A DNA stretch of 64,000 nucleotides from Kalmusia sp. IMI 367209 (GCA_027946365.1 JAPEUQ010000013.1:620001-684000), one strand, 5' to 3'; counted from the stretch's first letter, positions 46,905-59,576 are shown. Translations and numbers: made by a program. The notes: generated by a model not told the origin, from the sequence alone.

Positions 46905-48923
46905 CTTGAGCGCCGAGAGCAAGAGGTGCGAGTCTTCGTCTAGAGCGAAAGGTGTGTCCGTCCAAGAAGGCAGTGGTATTTGTCTCCACCCAGAGCTAGT
47001 GGTATTCTGTATGCCCAAAGAGCCAGAGGTGTTTACCGCGAGCCATGGGCGTTGATCGTCGACCTACAGCCACAGAGAAGTCCACCCAGTGCCAGAGGTG
47101 TCAAACTGTCATCAGACAAACTTATCATCAGTTGAACCGATCGCTTCGAAATGAAACCATCATCAGACGATCTGTTCGCATTCAGACAAATCCGCCGCTA
47201 GATGAACTTGTCACTATCGGGCGAATTTATCATCAGATGAATCCATCGTTGGATGAATTGTCTTGAGAGAATCTGAATTCTTTGTTATCGGGCAAGATGA
47301 TCACTCCGCGAACCGAACTTCGAAGTTACGCAGCTACGCGTTTCGATACACCCGGTGCTGAACGACATCAACTCCCTACCAACATGTTCTGGGCTACTGC
47401 CCTTTCAACATGAATACCCTACTATGACCCCAATCGCAGACCTTTACCAGTAGGGGGCAACCCCCGTCATTGGGGATTGAATCTTTCGAGGCTGAATCCC
47501 TTGCGTACTAGCAATGAGTTTTTGGCAATCGTGAGATCGATCTTCATGAAAGAAGCCAACAGTTATGGATCCACCATTGGTGGGTCTGACAGACCGAAAG
47601 GTCCGTGGCACTTGACTGTAAGGCACCTACGAGTGGAGCCAGTATTACGATACAGTCCGTTAGGTGACGGCCGAGAAGTCTATTGAGGCTTATCTCCCGT
47701 TGTCAGGTCTGCTATTTCCAAACGTGGATGATCATGATCTGCCCCTGCGCATTCCTTGTGAGCCGGCGTTACTGTCTGATCCACAACGAAAGTTGGTCAA
47801 GGCCTTTATTAAGTAACGTGAACCGGTGTGGCGTCGCCACAGGCTGACAGGCTCAGACTCAACGATCTCACAAAGAGCTCTCAATTGGGCTTGGGTCTAC
47901 GAGAGTATGACCGAAGACGCATAGACTGCGTCAAGTGTTTGCGAGCAGAGTGGGTTTTGTATCCCTGTGCAATGAACGCATCACACAGCTCATCGGTCAA
48001 GCTTCCAAAAGTGATGGCATCACCATGGTCGCTAGCTGGACTCTGTTCAGCAGAGTTGATGTACGGACAGCAGAATGTGCCGCATCGCTCTAGAACAGGC
48101 TCATGGATGGGACCCATTGCATTCTAACATGACTTTCAGAGCATGTCTTTGCACCGGGTCTCCCATACCATGAGTAGGTTCGACGTTTCTACATATGCAT
48201 GAATCGTCCAGCATCTGTAGTCATCAGGACTTGTGATGCGTGTCGACTTACGTTGACAACTGTGGTTTACGAGGGCTTTATGTGGGCTTCTGGGGGTTAT
48301 CATCTCTCTCTCTCTGGCCATTGCTAAAGTATGTCTTAGACACGCCCACGCCTTGGTTTGGATCCGAGTTCGAGATTCGCAACAATCTTCACGGACTTGT
48401 TGTGTTCTGCTTCTAATTAGCTAGAGCTCGTCAGTACGTTATGCCCTACGGTCGAACGAGTGTGGACATAGAAGCTAGAAAAAACTACATCATCACCCGC
48501 CTTCTTCTGGGTGTTGATGCCTTTGATGCTCGTTCGCTGGGCCGATAGTTGGCTCAGGGGAGGGTGTTGAAGGGGACATCTCAATATTTTTGTGAGAATG
48601 TATCCTTTTGCAAGCCTCACTTGTTCGATTTGAATGTGTTCGTATATACTACTGATCCCTATTACACCGCCGTGATGTTTTGACGTTGTATCAGATGCTG
48701 TTCGGTGTCGTAAAGTTGCCTTTGAACAACATCGAATGCTTTACGTATACTGAAGTGCATTTCCATGCCAACTTGGCGACAGGGGTTTTCTCAATTACAA
48801 GCCCAATTCAGCAATTGGTCCGAGCACAGGTTTCATTTTCCCCTGAGCTCTGTTCCTTGCAGGAATCTCAAAAGTTCCCTCCTTTACAAAGTTCTCAAAG
48901 TTTCAAAATCAATCAAATCCGAT

Positions 48924-49553
48924 ATGGTTCATTACGATATCTCTACAAGAGCTTTTGTTGTAGCTCTTAAAGCAACTGGCAAATTGAATCACGAGGTTCA
49001 CCACTTAACAGGCGTTCCTCTAAGAACAATTTCCTCAATCTATACGCGAGCCCTTGAACGAGGCTTTGATCCTGCTGCACGCCCTATGAAAATTCAAGAC
49101 AGCTATCTGGAAGATGCTCCGCGATCTGGCAGGCCAACCAAACAAGCTCAAATTGATGAGAGCGTCACAACTGATATATGTCCTGATCTCTATGAAGGAG
49201 AGAAGTCTTGCGCCGATGTTGCTAAATCACTCAGCCAACAAGGAGTAGAGATCTCAGCTTCAACAATTTGGCGACTCCGCAAGAAAGCGGGAATCAAGAA
49301 AACGAATTCAACGAGGAACGAGGAAGCCGAGATCGACGAGGAAGATGCAAAAGTATAGCGTTTGAGCCTTACTGGTCTTGGATGAAAAGGCAAACAACAA
49401 AAGAAGGAGCTGCAAAGTCTAGAGCAGAGGCAATTCTTGTTTGGGAGCAGTGCTGGAAGGACCTACCTTGGGATAAGATTGAAACTTGGATCGAGCATAT
49501 TCTAATTCACATTCAGAAAAATCATTGAGTTGGAAGGAGGGAATGAGTATTAG
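48924..49553 (+). mobile_element. Tc1/mariner transposase relic, internally deleted
   Basis: From the ATG at 48924 about 130 codons encode the DNA-binding part of a fungal Tc1/mariner transposase: two helix-turn-helix units (FVVALKATGKLNHEV and KSCADVAKSLSQQG) with the linker DAPRSGRPTKQ. The frame then breaks near 49318-49355, and the next recognisable segment, WSWMKRQTTKEGAAKSRAEA to IQKNH, is the extreme C-terminus of the same family. The whole catalytic DDE/D core between them (expected about 200 residues) is missing. A further one-base slip at about 49520 and an in-frame TAG at 49551 finish the frame. It cannot encode an active transposase. Terminal inverted repeats were looked for in about 150 bp on each side and not found. 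Confidence 0.8.
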
Positions 49554-50389
49554 GAGGGTAGAAATCGTTGATGGAAATCTAGAGCAAAACAACTCAAAAG
49601 GCTTCGAGCGACCGATGGCCGCGCCGTGAGCGCCTCGGCTGGATCAGCCGGCCACTGACCACTCCTTCACCTTCAAGTAACGGAAAAGCTCAACAACCAA
49701 AAAAAGCTCAGAGAATTGATAGATTCGGAATAATTGTCAAATCGGGTTTGTGGTTGATGGAATATAAGTTGGCAAGGACTTTTGAACCTGCACGAAAGAT
49801 CCAGCAAAGGGCCGAATCGCGATTCTTCACATAATTGCACATGTACAACATCTGATCGTTTAGGCACACTGCGAGGGCTACGAGTGCTACAAATGAACGT
49901 AGTCTAGATTTACAGCCTCACTTCCATTGCTATCAACAAGCAATTCCATCTCAACTGTCTATGATCCATACTTCACTCGGTGTGATGGCTTGGCCTTTCG
50001 ACTTGTATGCTACCACGCTTCTACTTCCTAATCTCTGCTTTTTAAAAAACAAGGCTTGGTTCCTCAGTGTAAGATGATTGAAGAAAATGTAAGAATATAA
50101 ATATAAATCTCCGCTGTCGACACCTAAAATATCAGTCCCACATGCCTAAATTAGCAGCCTGCATGAGATCGAAACATCGCCTATCAGAGTGCAGAATCAA
50201 CGAACAAGCGATACTGCAGGCAGGTCTCAGCCCGACATTCATACCCCGCCTTCTCCAACACATTTCATAACGAAGGCATTCTCCTGGAAAGCTTATCAAC
50301 CGCGGCTCATCGTAGTTCCTAAGCTACTCTAAGTCGTTCGATGCCTTGACCTATCGTGGTCGATACTTCGCAGCAGACTGCCCGAACCC
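49554..50389. other. Intergenic region, 836 bp
   Basis: This starts just after the transposase relic and holds the HET gene promoter. A GC-rich patch at 49605-49655 contrasts with AT-rich DNA from 50030 to 50110. No gene was seen. Confidence 0.4.
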
Positions 50390-52608
50390 ATGGCCTCTCT
50401 TCATCAACACGGCAATGCCACAACAAAGTCCCAAAAGCACTCCGCTGAGGAGAACCTTGGAGAAATGGTGCCTCTACATGTGCTATGCGACAGGTGCAAA
50501 TGCTTCACGCGAGAATGCGAGATCCTCAATCTGTTGAACAACATAGATCCCTTCGATCTACATCTGCGATCTGATAAATATACACTTTGCACAGTGGAGC
50601 AGCTTCTAGAGAGTGCTAGGTCGTGCCACTTCTGCAATCTGATCGCGATGAAATACAGGTCCAATGTCAAATCCTGGTCCGCTAAAGAGAATCCAGATAA
50701 AGTTGTCCTATACCTACAACTTGCTCCAGTGGAGAGATACTTGTTTACTACCCTTCAAAGTAATCTTCAACTCAGATTCGAAACATTTTCGTGTCAGTCA
50801 TCTATCCCCGTAGTGGTTGAAGATCTGCTTTAGATATGATACTGACTTTGTGTAAAGCGAACATCGACCACAATAAACCGCTACCGTTGAATTGGACACA
50901 CGTTCAACACGATTCTAGACATAACATACTAGCTATCAAAACATGGTTAGATACATGTGTGACGGAACATCCTCAATGTCAATCTTTTCAAAAAGCCATA
51001 GTGGGACAATCGGATCGCCCAACCAGGGTCTTAGATCTTAGCGATGGGCAAGTACGACTTCGTTGCGATTTGGGCGGAGAATTGCACCTGAAATACGCAA
51101 CTCTCAGTCATATGTGGGGGAGCACTCCCTCACGTCAAGTTCGTTTAGTAAAAGACCGCGTGACCGAGTTTCAAGATGGGATCTCAGATACTGGCATGTC
51201 GCACATCTACATCGAAGCCATTCGTGTCACTCGTGCACTAGGACTCCAGTTCCTATGGATTGATTCTCTCTGCATCATTCAAGACTCGAAAGCAGATTGG
51301 GTACATGAAGCAAGTAGGATGGCTGCGGTCTATGGCAACGCAATATGCAACCTCTCATACCTTTTTTCTCCACAGGACGCTCGCATAAAGATACGCAATG
51401 ATCCTAGAAATTATGCGCCTTGCATCTTGCGCCAGCCATCAGGTTCCTCTGATGGGATATACGTAGCGCGCAATTTCGAGGACTTCGATTGGTTGAAGCA
51501 GCATACTTGGCCACTACTCGACCGAGCTTGGGTAATGCAAGAGCGGCTCCTGTGTCCTCGCACCATCTATCTAGGGCATAAAAACTTAGTCTGGGAATGC
51601 TCCCAAGTATACAGTGACGAGCTCCTCGGGAATCGGGGATCATTGGTCTGGCCAGAGAGTTCCTTGATTCCGTTCACCAAAGCTGACCTGATGACAAAAG
51701 CGCGCCATCTCGATATCACAACCGAAGAATCTACGCGAGCGGGTCAAAGAGAGGATTGGGAACGAATGACCAAATTCCTGAAGACGTGGGATATACTTTG
51801 CGCAACGTATGCTGGACTCAAATTAACCCACGAGAGTGACAGAGTCATGGCTTTTGCTGGCATCGCAGCGGCAATGCGCAAAGTCCATGGCCTAACGTAT
51901 CTAGCCGGCATTTGGAAGGAGTATCTCCAGCCCGGTCTGCTTTGGTACGTTCAATCGAGCGTGGTTCATAGAGGCCTCTACAAACACCCCTCGCACGAAA
52001 TACCAAGCTGGTCCTGGCTCAGTGTCGCAGCAGTCCAAGACGATACGATTTTGTCTCCAAAGCAATCAGGATCTGACTCAATCTCCCTACGAGGACCGCA
52101 ATGGTTATCACGTTTTGATCTACAGTTGATAGAATGGACGTGGATGGGTACTGTGTCGTTTTGTTGGCCTTCTCTCCCTATAAACCAGCTGCCACCCGAC
52201 CACTTCCATGATATCAAAGGGCTATGTGTCATTATGAAGGTAGAAATCACATCTGCGATCCTAGGCCCAGACATCCAATTGAATGATCACCTTAAAATTG
52301 GCGTCTTCTCCAAAGATTCGTCAATGCAATACTTAAGAAATCTCTATTACCCGGATGATACACAATGGTCGAAGGACGCTTCCGAAATAGAAGCAAAAGT
52401 GGCAGTTGTTGGCAGAAATTTCGACATGCAAAGGCACACGAAGTATCCTCAGTATGCTGGGCTAGTCTTGCTACCTGATGAAAAGGCTGATGGCAAGGCC
52501 CTTACGTGGCGGCGGGTGGGTATGTGGCGTAGTCTGTCAACGAATGACTCTTCTGTGCACCAAGCCTTTGGGACGCAATTGATTGAAGAGGAGATCGTGT
52601 TGTCCTAG
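50390..52608 (+). CDS. HET-domain protein (heterokaryon incompatibility type)
   Basis: Two exons, 50390-50792 and 50858-52608, with a 65-nt intron (GTCAGT donor, ACTGAC branch, AAAG acceptor), give 717 aa. The N-terminus has C-x2-C-x3-C spacing (LCDRCKCFTREC) and then CHFCNL, common in front of HET domains. The three HET blocks are intact: YATLSHMWG (about 213), FLWIDSLCIIQD (about 267) with WVHEASRMAAVYGNA, and DRAWVMQERLL (about 356). HET proteins trigger growth arrest or cell death when non-self partners meet; the HET fold is TIR-like. No NACHT or repeat region follows, so it belongs to the HET-only class. The intron donor is less usual, and a TTTAG acceptor at 50833 would add eight residues instead. 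Confidence 0.85.
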
Positions 52609-53029
52609 ATTTTAGACCTCAAAGACAAAACATCTGATGTACGATTCCAGAGAAGGGGGAAACGCTCGAGATCTAAACTTGAGAAAGCCTTGCAAATCAC
52701 GGATGCACTTGGCCAATAATCATACAGGATCCACATGAACAAAATTTATTGAATAATAATGTTTGATACGAACAATATCCAGAAGGCGCTTCATTGCACT
52801 ACCCCGTAAAATACAAATTTCAGCCAGCCAATTCACTCCATGTAGATGCGCCGTGTCACCCTCTAGTCCTACTTTATTGTCCTATTTACTGAACATGAAA
52901 ACGCGTCCTCTCCTTGAGCACATTTCATGAACTAGATATAATCGGACCATGCCGTCTGTTTCTAATGCAACGTTACTCGGATTATCGATGGCCCATAATA
53001 AAGTCTATTGAGAAATTTTTGCATCGTCT
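52609..53029. other. Convergent intergenic region, 421 bp
   Basis: The 3' ends of the HET gene and the PTH11-like gene face each other in AT-rich DNA. Nothing else was seen. Confidence 0.4.
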
Positions 53030-54311
53030 CTAACCCCCAGGTCTCGAGGTGGCGGCCTTTGAAACCTTATATACTCCGATTTCGTTTATCATGTCGCTAG
53101 AAACAAGACTACGCTCCGGCAACGGCAGGGCAGGTGGGATTATAGGAATATGGTTATTGTCGATCCATAGTTCTTCGAACTCGAGGGTGGAATGCGTGGG
53201 CTCAGTGATCCATAGTTTCTTTGGAAAAGAAGGCGAGAGTGTAGCTGCAGACGTTGTCATACATCTAGATCGTTGTCCTGGAGACAGAGAGGGAGATCCT
53301 GTGTATGAGCATGGCCAGGAATTTAATGAAATGCTGGGTCCAGAAACTCGTGACTTTGATGTAAAGAGAGAACTTAGGAATGGTAGGTTGGCGAAGAGTA
53401 TCATGAGTGTGACTTCAGCGATGTACCAGTAGAGGGATATGGGGGATTTAGGTTTAGCGAGTACGTAGTAACGGGATAGAGTAGAGGAGGTCAGCACAAA
53501 AGTTCCGAGGACCAAGAGCGCTGTTTGGAGGAGCTTGCGAGGTGTCGGAATGAAGGCGATTGGTAAGACAAAAATGCACGCTATTGTTGTAGTGTCGAGC
53601 GCGAGGACTAGGAAGGAGTGGTTGCGGTAGGTTAAGCATTGCGCTGTTTCGGTCAGCCAGGTACACTGGCAGATATAAAAGAAACATACTGTTCTTGGAG
53701 TATACATTCCAATAATCCTGAACCGGGGCGCACCACAGCGGTAATAATGTCTGAGCAATGATATACGATATCAGACAATACGCAGAGGCATATGCTAAGA
53801 GACCGCGTTCACGGCTGCTTGTTGTAACTGAACTGTGGGGTTTTAGGCGATATTGATAATGGGGGCTCGCGCATATAGACTTACAAGATCCGTCGGTAAA
53901 GGATTATCAGGCAGGCTTTGACTAACCAACCTGTGGCTATTTGAAGTTCTTCCAGCGCAAATCTCATCTTGAGACGCCTCGTTGCGTGATCGGGAGAAGT
54001 GTTCGATACGAGGGATTTGTTTGCCGAGAAGACTGTGCCAGTGAAAGGAACCTGATCCATTTAGTCTGAAAAGCTTACACTGCAATTGTAAGGCATATTT
54101 ACGACAATAGCGGCCATCATCCAATCATCTAATTGTAATTTCCGAAGAGACCCGAGAGTAAAGAGACGTGAAATCCTGTGAACAGATTTTTAGTGCTTTT
54201 GACACCTTGTGGGAAAGGGAAAGCAACGTACAGTCTCGCGAGAATCAGTCCCACCCCCATTACATACAGTGACCAAGACTCCCCTGCGAACAATGTTGTC
54301 GTGTCTGGCAT
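53030..54311 (-). CDS. PTH11-like integral membrane protein (fungal rhodopsin-type domain)
   Basis: Five exons (54311-54232, 54175-54103, 54051-53885, 53832-53690, 53643-53030) with introns of 46-56 nt give 358 aa. Splicing restores the family signature: ARLISRLFTLG then LQLDDWMMAAIVV, followed by ALEELQIATGWLVKACLIILYRRIF, and later YWNVYSKNTQCLTYRNHSFLVLALD with further spans to LFANLPFLSSLF. This is the seven-span fold of PTH11-like fungal receptors. No CFEM domain precedes it. The cytosolic tail of about 100 residues is Ser/Pro-rich. It is a probable plasma membrane receptor with unknown ligand. The start at 54311 (MPDTTTLFAGES) places the first span directly; an in-frame ATG 84 bp upstream is an alternative. 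Confidence 0.8.
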
Positions 54312-56973
54312 GTTGTGTGATAGCCAAAGTGACAAAGCGGATACGGACCGCAAGTGATCATCCCAACAGAATGGCACTTGGAAACCCAGCTCCATGTATA
54401 CAAGAACCTCGATCTCGTATATGCATGAGCTATCACGGTCTGGTTTGACACCATGATGATTTCGTGTCGTTATCGACCTGTTGCGTCGAAGCAAAAAGTT
54501 CTTTTTCCGTGTCGTCGATCAGAGCGAAGATGAGGAATCTGCTAGGTACAGGGTGTAGACACGTCGGCTTAGATCCCAATCTGCACTTAGCCTTGTGAGG
54601 TATTGATCACAGCAATATGATTAGTCCAGAACGCTGATTCTCATGGGATCATATCTATTACAAGGGGGGAGTAAGCGCTACAAGAATCTCACCCGACGCG
54701 ACCACGCCTTGCAGCTATACGAAACTACGCGGTTGGCGCTGCGGCACGGATCTTTCACATCACTTGGCATGATGGGCTTGGAAAAGTGAGGAGAGACGAA
54801 AGAGACGTGATTAGAGCTTGGGCCGAAGTTGGAGGGGAATTGCGACCCAAAGCTAGACCGCCACTGTGACACTTGCATCCTATTTCACCGTAATTGGACT
54901 TTTTCGAACTACCGAACATCGCCTCCACGAACACGTTCCTGGCGATCGGTAGCTCTAAGCGAAGTGCTGCATGTCGTTTAGGCACCAGCTCGTATCGATC
55001 CTTCCCATGCGTGGGGTTCCGTCCTTGAACGAGATCACGATCGGGTCGCGCCTCGCGTACTTCAGGTTGCAAAGTATCTTTCATTGCTCTTAAGCTCGGA
55101 GCATCTAATATATCGACAGATAGCCTGTCGTAGAGCCGATCTCAGTTGTGCAGAATTAAGAATGGGAGGCATGGTCAACGTCTCACATCGCATCACCAAA
55201 AGCAAAGAAGGAAGCGCCACATTACCAATTCGCTGGAACTTCGCCACGTCCCACCAACAACACCCCCCCTGAATATTGAATCAGCTCGTCGGGACCGACT
55301 TCAAGGGCCTGAGTTTCAGTTTTACGTGGGCCTCGCTTGAGAGCTCGAGCAATTCACTAGAGGGGGGAACAGATACGGCTATCAATTCGCAGCCTTGTGT
55401 TCACCTCAATCTCGCGCGTCTCATTATACTAGAACCTTTTTGAAGTATACAGCCGCCCTCATCCAGGCATTTATCTCCGATGAAACCTGTTCCATTCCAG
55501 TTTCAAGCATAGGGTTAGACGCGAAGCATCCATCAGTCGCTTCGTCGCAATTTCCACTAACATGGCGACTGCAGACACAAGCGTACTTTGCAATCTGCCT
55601 CTTCATTCGGAAAAAACTTGATCAGGGGAAAGTTCACATGAGATGAGTATAAATAATTTGATGAAGTGCTTCACGTCTTTCAACGCAGCTTTCTTCTAGA
55701 TCAAATTAAGACCTATCATCTTGAAAAGATGTGGCTTAAGATATAACACCTACTCGCCTCCGATGCAGCCATTGATTGAGCGCATGCCATACGCTGTTTG
55801 ACCCACACCCAGGATTCCTCTCCGCGGAATGTAGTACAGCGCTTCAGCTCGCTCAAATCAACCTCGAATGGAAAGATCGACATTGAAGTAAGATATGGGA
55901 TTGTTCACGCTGCTTCTAGACCAAGATACTACGCACAGATAACACGCCACATATACAAACGCACTACACTCCGCGTATGAGGCGATCAATTCTCGCATCT
56001 CGTTGTTTTCTCAAAAGAAGAAAAGTGCATCTGCTCCACACTTGCCCAGTGAGGCCCGCCAGGGCTGAATGACCATACAGCCTTTCTCGGGCACGTACCG
56101 CATGGCTTTAGCCGCTATGTCGACACCGAGCTGAAAGTATGTACCGCTTCGGCCACCCGGGTGCCCAGTCATTGAATGCCCACTGTTATAGCAGTAGGTC
56201 GGCACTGTTAGGCGGTCAATTTTGGAATCGCGCTGCTCGAACACATTTAGCGGTGCGCTGCCGGAAACTCTGTTCGCTCGTCCCCTCGAGCCAACTCAAC
56301 TAATGCCTGAAACATAACCGGGCGTGGTGTAGTCATCTTTCTGGCCTCCAAAGGCAACTGCGAATACTGTAACATGTTTCACGAAAAAAACGGAGTTCGC
56401 GATACGTCCTTGCGGAGCAGGGCAATAGCCAGGGGATTCAGTGTCTGAGGACTTTCTACGTTGGGATTATGACGGTCAGAATACATTAGGCTTGAGCCTC
56501 TTGGATAGACTATGTTAGCGGCATTCTCAAGCTATCATTTCCAATTCTTGATGAACTTCCACCGTACTTGAGCGATTTGTTATAGTGATTCAAGAACCGA
56601 GCATTGGCCATGCAGGTGAGATGCGTGCGATTACGTGAGGCAAGCCATAACCATTTGCCCCGTTTCAGGCACTTCCAACCTCATCCCTATTCGGAAGGTC
56701 GACACCGCTCACCAGAATCGGGATATAACACGTGGCGAATGAGAAAACGGTAATCGCTTGCGAGATACTCCGAAGTAACTAGTCTGATAAACAGTTGGAA
56801 AGTTCTTTCATTTTCGCCCCCGCAAGACGATTTATATATTGTACTAAGTTCCGTCTTTCACCTCTGCTAGGGATTCCAACTGCTTCACACAAGCGTCTCA
56901 GTGTATCTTTGGCCTCGATTTCAATCTTTCAACACAATCTCGCTGGCTGTGAGATTGCGGAGTATTGGGGGTT
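54312..56973. other. Gene-free stretch, 2.7 kb
   Basis: Only short frames occur here, on both strands, and none resembles a known family. A minus frame at 56011-56244 has three cysteines and ends at a stop but lacks a signal peptide and upstream exon, so it is not called. The region lies between two accessory membrane-protein genes and may contain decayed sequence. Confidence 0.5.
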
Positions 56974-58949
56974 ATGGCCCATTACCATTCCCTCAAGCTG
57001 TACCATGGTTTTCGGCACGCGATGCGACAATGGCGTTGGGAGTTGTTCACTTGGAGCTTAGGTACGGCAGCTCTAGTCACCATTGTCATTTTGTTACTCC
57101 AGTTTCGCGACAAACCAGTTGAATCATGGAAATCGAATATACAGATGACTGCAATTATCGCAGCTCTAGCACAGACAGCACAGTCTGCCCTTATAGTGTC
57201 TGTCGCATCGTGCATTGGCCAGCGCAAGTGGTCCTGGTTCCGTGAGAAGCCGCGAAGCAAGATTGATCTGGATACGTTCGACTCAGCAAGCCGTGGACCA
57301 GAAGGTAGTCTTCGGCTCCTGGTTTCCCTTGGCCGTCCGTAAGTTATGTCCTCATTTCAACTATATACATATGTTGTCGTTGATAGGCATTAGTCGACTT
57401 GTTACTATCGGCGCCGCTGTCACTGTTTTGATGCTCGCCTTCCCAACTTTCATTCAGCAGTCTTCGCAGACAGAGCTACGGCGTGTAGAAGCGGGTCAAG
57501 GAAATGCGACGCTAGGGCGTGGAGTACATTATCGGAACCCTTTCAACGCGTCGGTAGTGTCATACCCGGGGGATCATAAGCATGAGTCTGATGTTCGAAG
57601 TGGGTTTTTTATGCTTATTCCTTGAAGTTGGATCAAACTAATCATTATTGATTCGTCCTCAATAGCCACCGACTTTTACATGGCCAGTGCCGTCAAATCG
57701 GGCATGTACGACAAAAACAGAAGTCTTTCTAATGTGACCGGCTACTGTACTACGGCAGATTGTACTTGGCCAGTGCACAACTCGCTCGGTATTTGCACCA
57801 CTTACCAGAATATGTCTGATAACGTTGAGCCGCTCGATAAAGTAGAAAAAATCGGTGACTACAACTTTGTTGTGTCATCATTCTCGTATAAAGACAGTAA
57901 CTACAGCACGTCTAATGCCACTGATGATCAGCTCAATGATCTCGCCAATATCTACCTATCCTACCATGATAGTTGCAAAGATCGATCTCAAGCCGAGAAG
58001 GGTGAATATCCCCAGAAGCTTCACAATAAAGAAGGCTACAGCGCTTACAAAGCAATCGTGAGAGTCTGTGTCCAGACTTTGAAGTCTACATTCAATTCAA
58101 GCACAGGTATGTTTTTGGCAAAGTATCTTGATGTTGGACTTAAGGCAAATATTTACTGCTCATGTAGTCACGACAATGATCGATGAGTATACAGACTTAC
58201 AATGGAGCTCAAAGCAAGATTCATATTCCTTCCAAAGGGGGATCGTTTATCGAAGTTACGAATCGTTGTGCTACGATACCCAGTGGTGAACAGTTCTGCA
58301 TTGCAGATCCAACACTAATAGGTATTGGTCAGACCATTGCTAGTGTCTTTAACACGACCGCCTTAATTGATTGGCCGGTTTTTCCAACTACCTACTATGA
58401 TGAATGGTCCTCAACATTCGTCAATGATGTTGTTGGGACAGATCCAAGGAGCTGTTCCGAGCGCCCTGATCTAGGCTTTCAAGGGTTCAAAAACCGGGTT
58501 GACAATGTTGCGATAAGTATTACAAACTCGTAAGTGTCTTTCATTATGTGCAAAAGTTGGGAGGCCGACTAACATGTTTCAGATTGCGCACAGCCAACAA
58601 TGACGAAGTAGTTCACGGGACGGCATGGGAACAAGTCCCCTTCTTCAAGCTGGAGCCTGCTTGGCTAACGCTACCTGCCATAGTCTATCTGACAATAACT
58701 GTGCTCTTTGTCTCCACAATCATTCAAAGTGAGCGGAATGGCGAACCGGTGTGGAAGCATACAACTCTGGGAGTATTACGTGCACTGAATGGCGAAAAGG
58801 CAACGGAATTAGAAGCTAAGGTAAAAGAAGATCTAAGAAATAGCTATATGCATCTTGTTCATACCCGTGGCTTTTGGCATTTATACGAGGTATCCGGTGA
58901 CAAAGTAGCATCGCGAAAACACAAGGTGGAACAAGTAATAAATGAGTAA
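56974..58949 (+). CDS. DUF3176-family membrane protein
   Basis: Exons are at 56974-57338, 57394-57599 and 57666 to about 58104, then a segment whose joins are uncertain, then to 58529, and 58583-58949. DUF3176 hallmarks are clear: a WELFTWSLGTAALV first span, CIGQRKWSWF, FDSASRGPEGSLRLL, FPTFIQQ, a lumenal Asn/Cys-rich domain with several N-glycosylation sites, and a last span at PAWLTLPAIVYLTITVLFV. Between 58100 and 58310 the frame changes. Either an intron 58121-58192 (GTATCT to ACAG), or an intron 58105-58167 followed by a second one at about 58242-58290, keeps the frame. Both are plausible, and a frame-shifting mutation is also possible. The family is fungal-specific and its function is unknown. 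Confidence 0.75.
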
Positions 58950-59562
58950 GAACATTATTAGAATTCTATATATACATACAAGTATTAATAAGCAGCAAAG
59001 AGTGTACGTAGTCTGAAGGATAGTAAACTAAAAGATAGCAGCGGTTCCCTGGCTACTATTATGTACAGATCTACTGCAACGTGAATACCATACTGAAAGT
59101 TGTAAACGCTATCTTATTCTTCCTTAAGGTAGCAAGTTACTGTAGGTTGCCTATCAAGTTTCACATACTGCAACGAGGGATTCTACAGCGCATCGCATTT
59201 AGTCATTCGGCGATTCAATGGATACGTGGGAGAAGAAGATTCTTGGTGAAAAAAAAAGCACTTGGTTTGCGGGTGGCATAATTTGAACCGATCAGTCCCT
59301 CATTTTCACATCAGTAGAGCATAGATCTAGAACAGCAATTAAGCGCACTTTTTTGTTCATTGATCAAGATATTCTCTTCATTATTCGAGATTACGAGTGT
59401 TTTGACACTCGGTTGTTCAATCTATGTCGCTGGGGAGTGTTCGCTATAGCTGTCAGCTGCCTCAAAATAATCGACTCACTACTGTGAAATTCACGGATTT
59501 GAGACTTCACACTATGGTCGGGCCGCTTTCGCACCGTTAAGACGGAGTTACAACACCGACGG

Positions 59563-59576
59563 AGTGGAATTCCACT
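59563..59576. promoter_or_regulatory. Perfect palindrome, possible operator
   Basis: AGTGGAATTCCACT is a perfect 14-bp palindrome about 275 bp before the EthD ATG. A related one, GTGAAATTCAC, is at 59484-59494. Two zinc-cluster or other dimeric regulators could use such sites, but none is identified. Confidence 0.4.

Larger units (their letters stand above)
45978..48923. other. Gene-poor repeat-bearing region, 2.9 kb
   Basis: No intact gene is supportable. The first 350 bp is the promoter side of the EF-hand gene and is T-rich. From about 46510 to 47270 short degenerate direct repeats dominate. A minus-strand frame at 47881-48117 (78 aa, with CDAFIAQGYKTHSARKHL) starts with ATG but has no partner exon or recognised domain, so I do not call it a gene. 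A CT dinucleotide run lies at 48302-48315. Confidence 0.5.

Noticed and set aside
47881..48117. 78-codon minus-strand frame in the repeat island
   Set aside because: It begins with ATG but has no domain, and the upstream frame (48136-48321) cannot be joined to it with good splice sites.
56011..56244. Small minus-strand frame with three cysteines, considered as a secreted protein
   Set aside because: It has no signal peptide, no convincing upstream exon and no recognised family; the region around it looks decayed.
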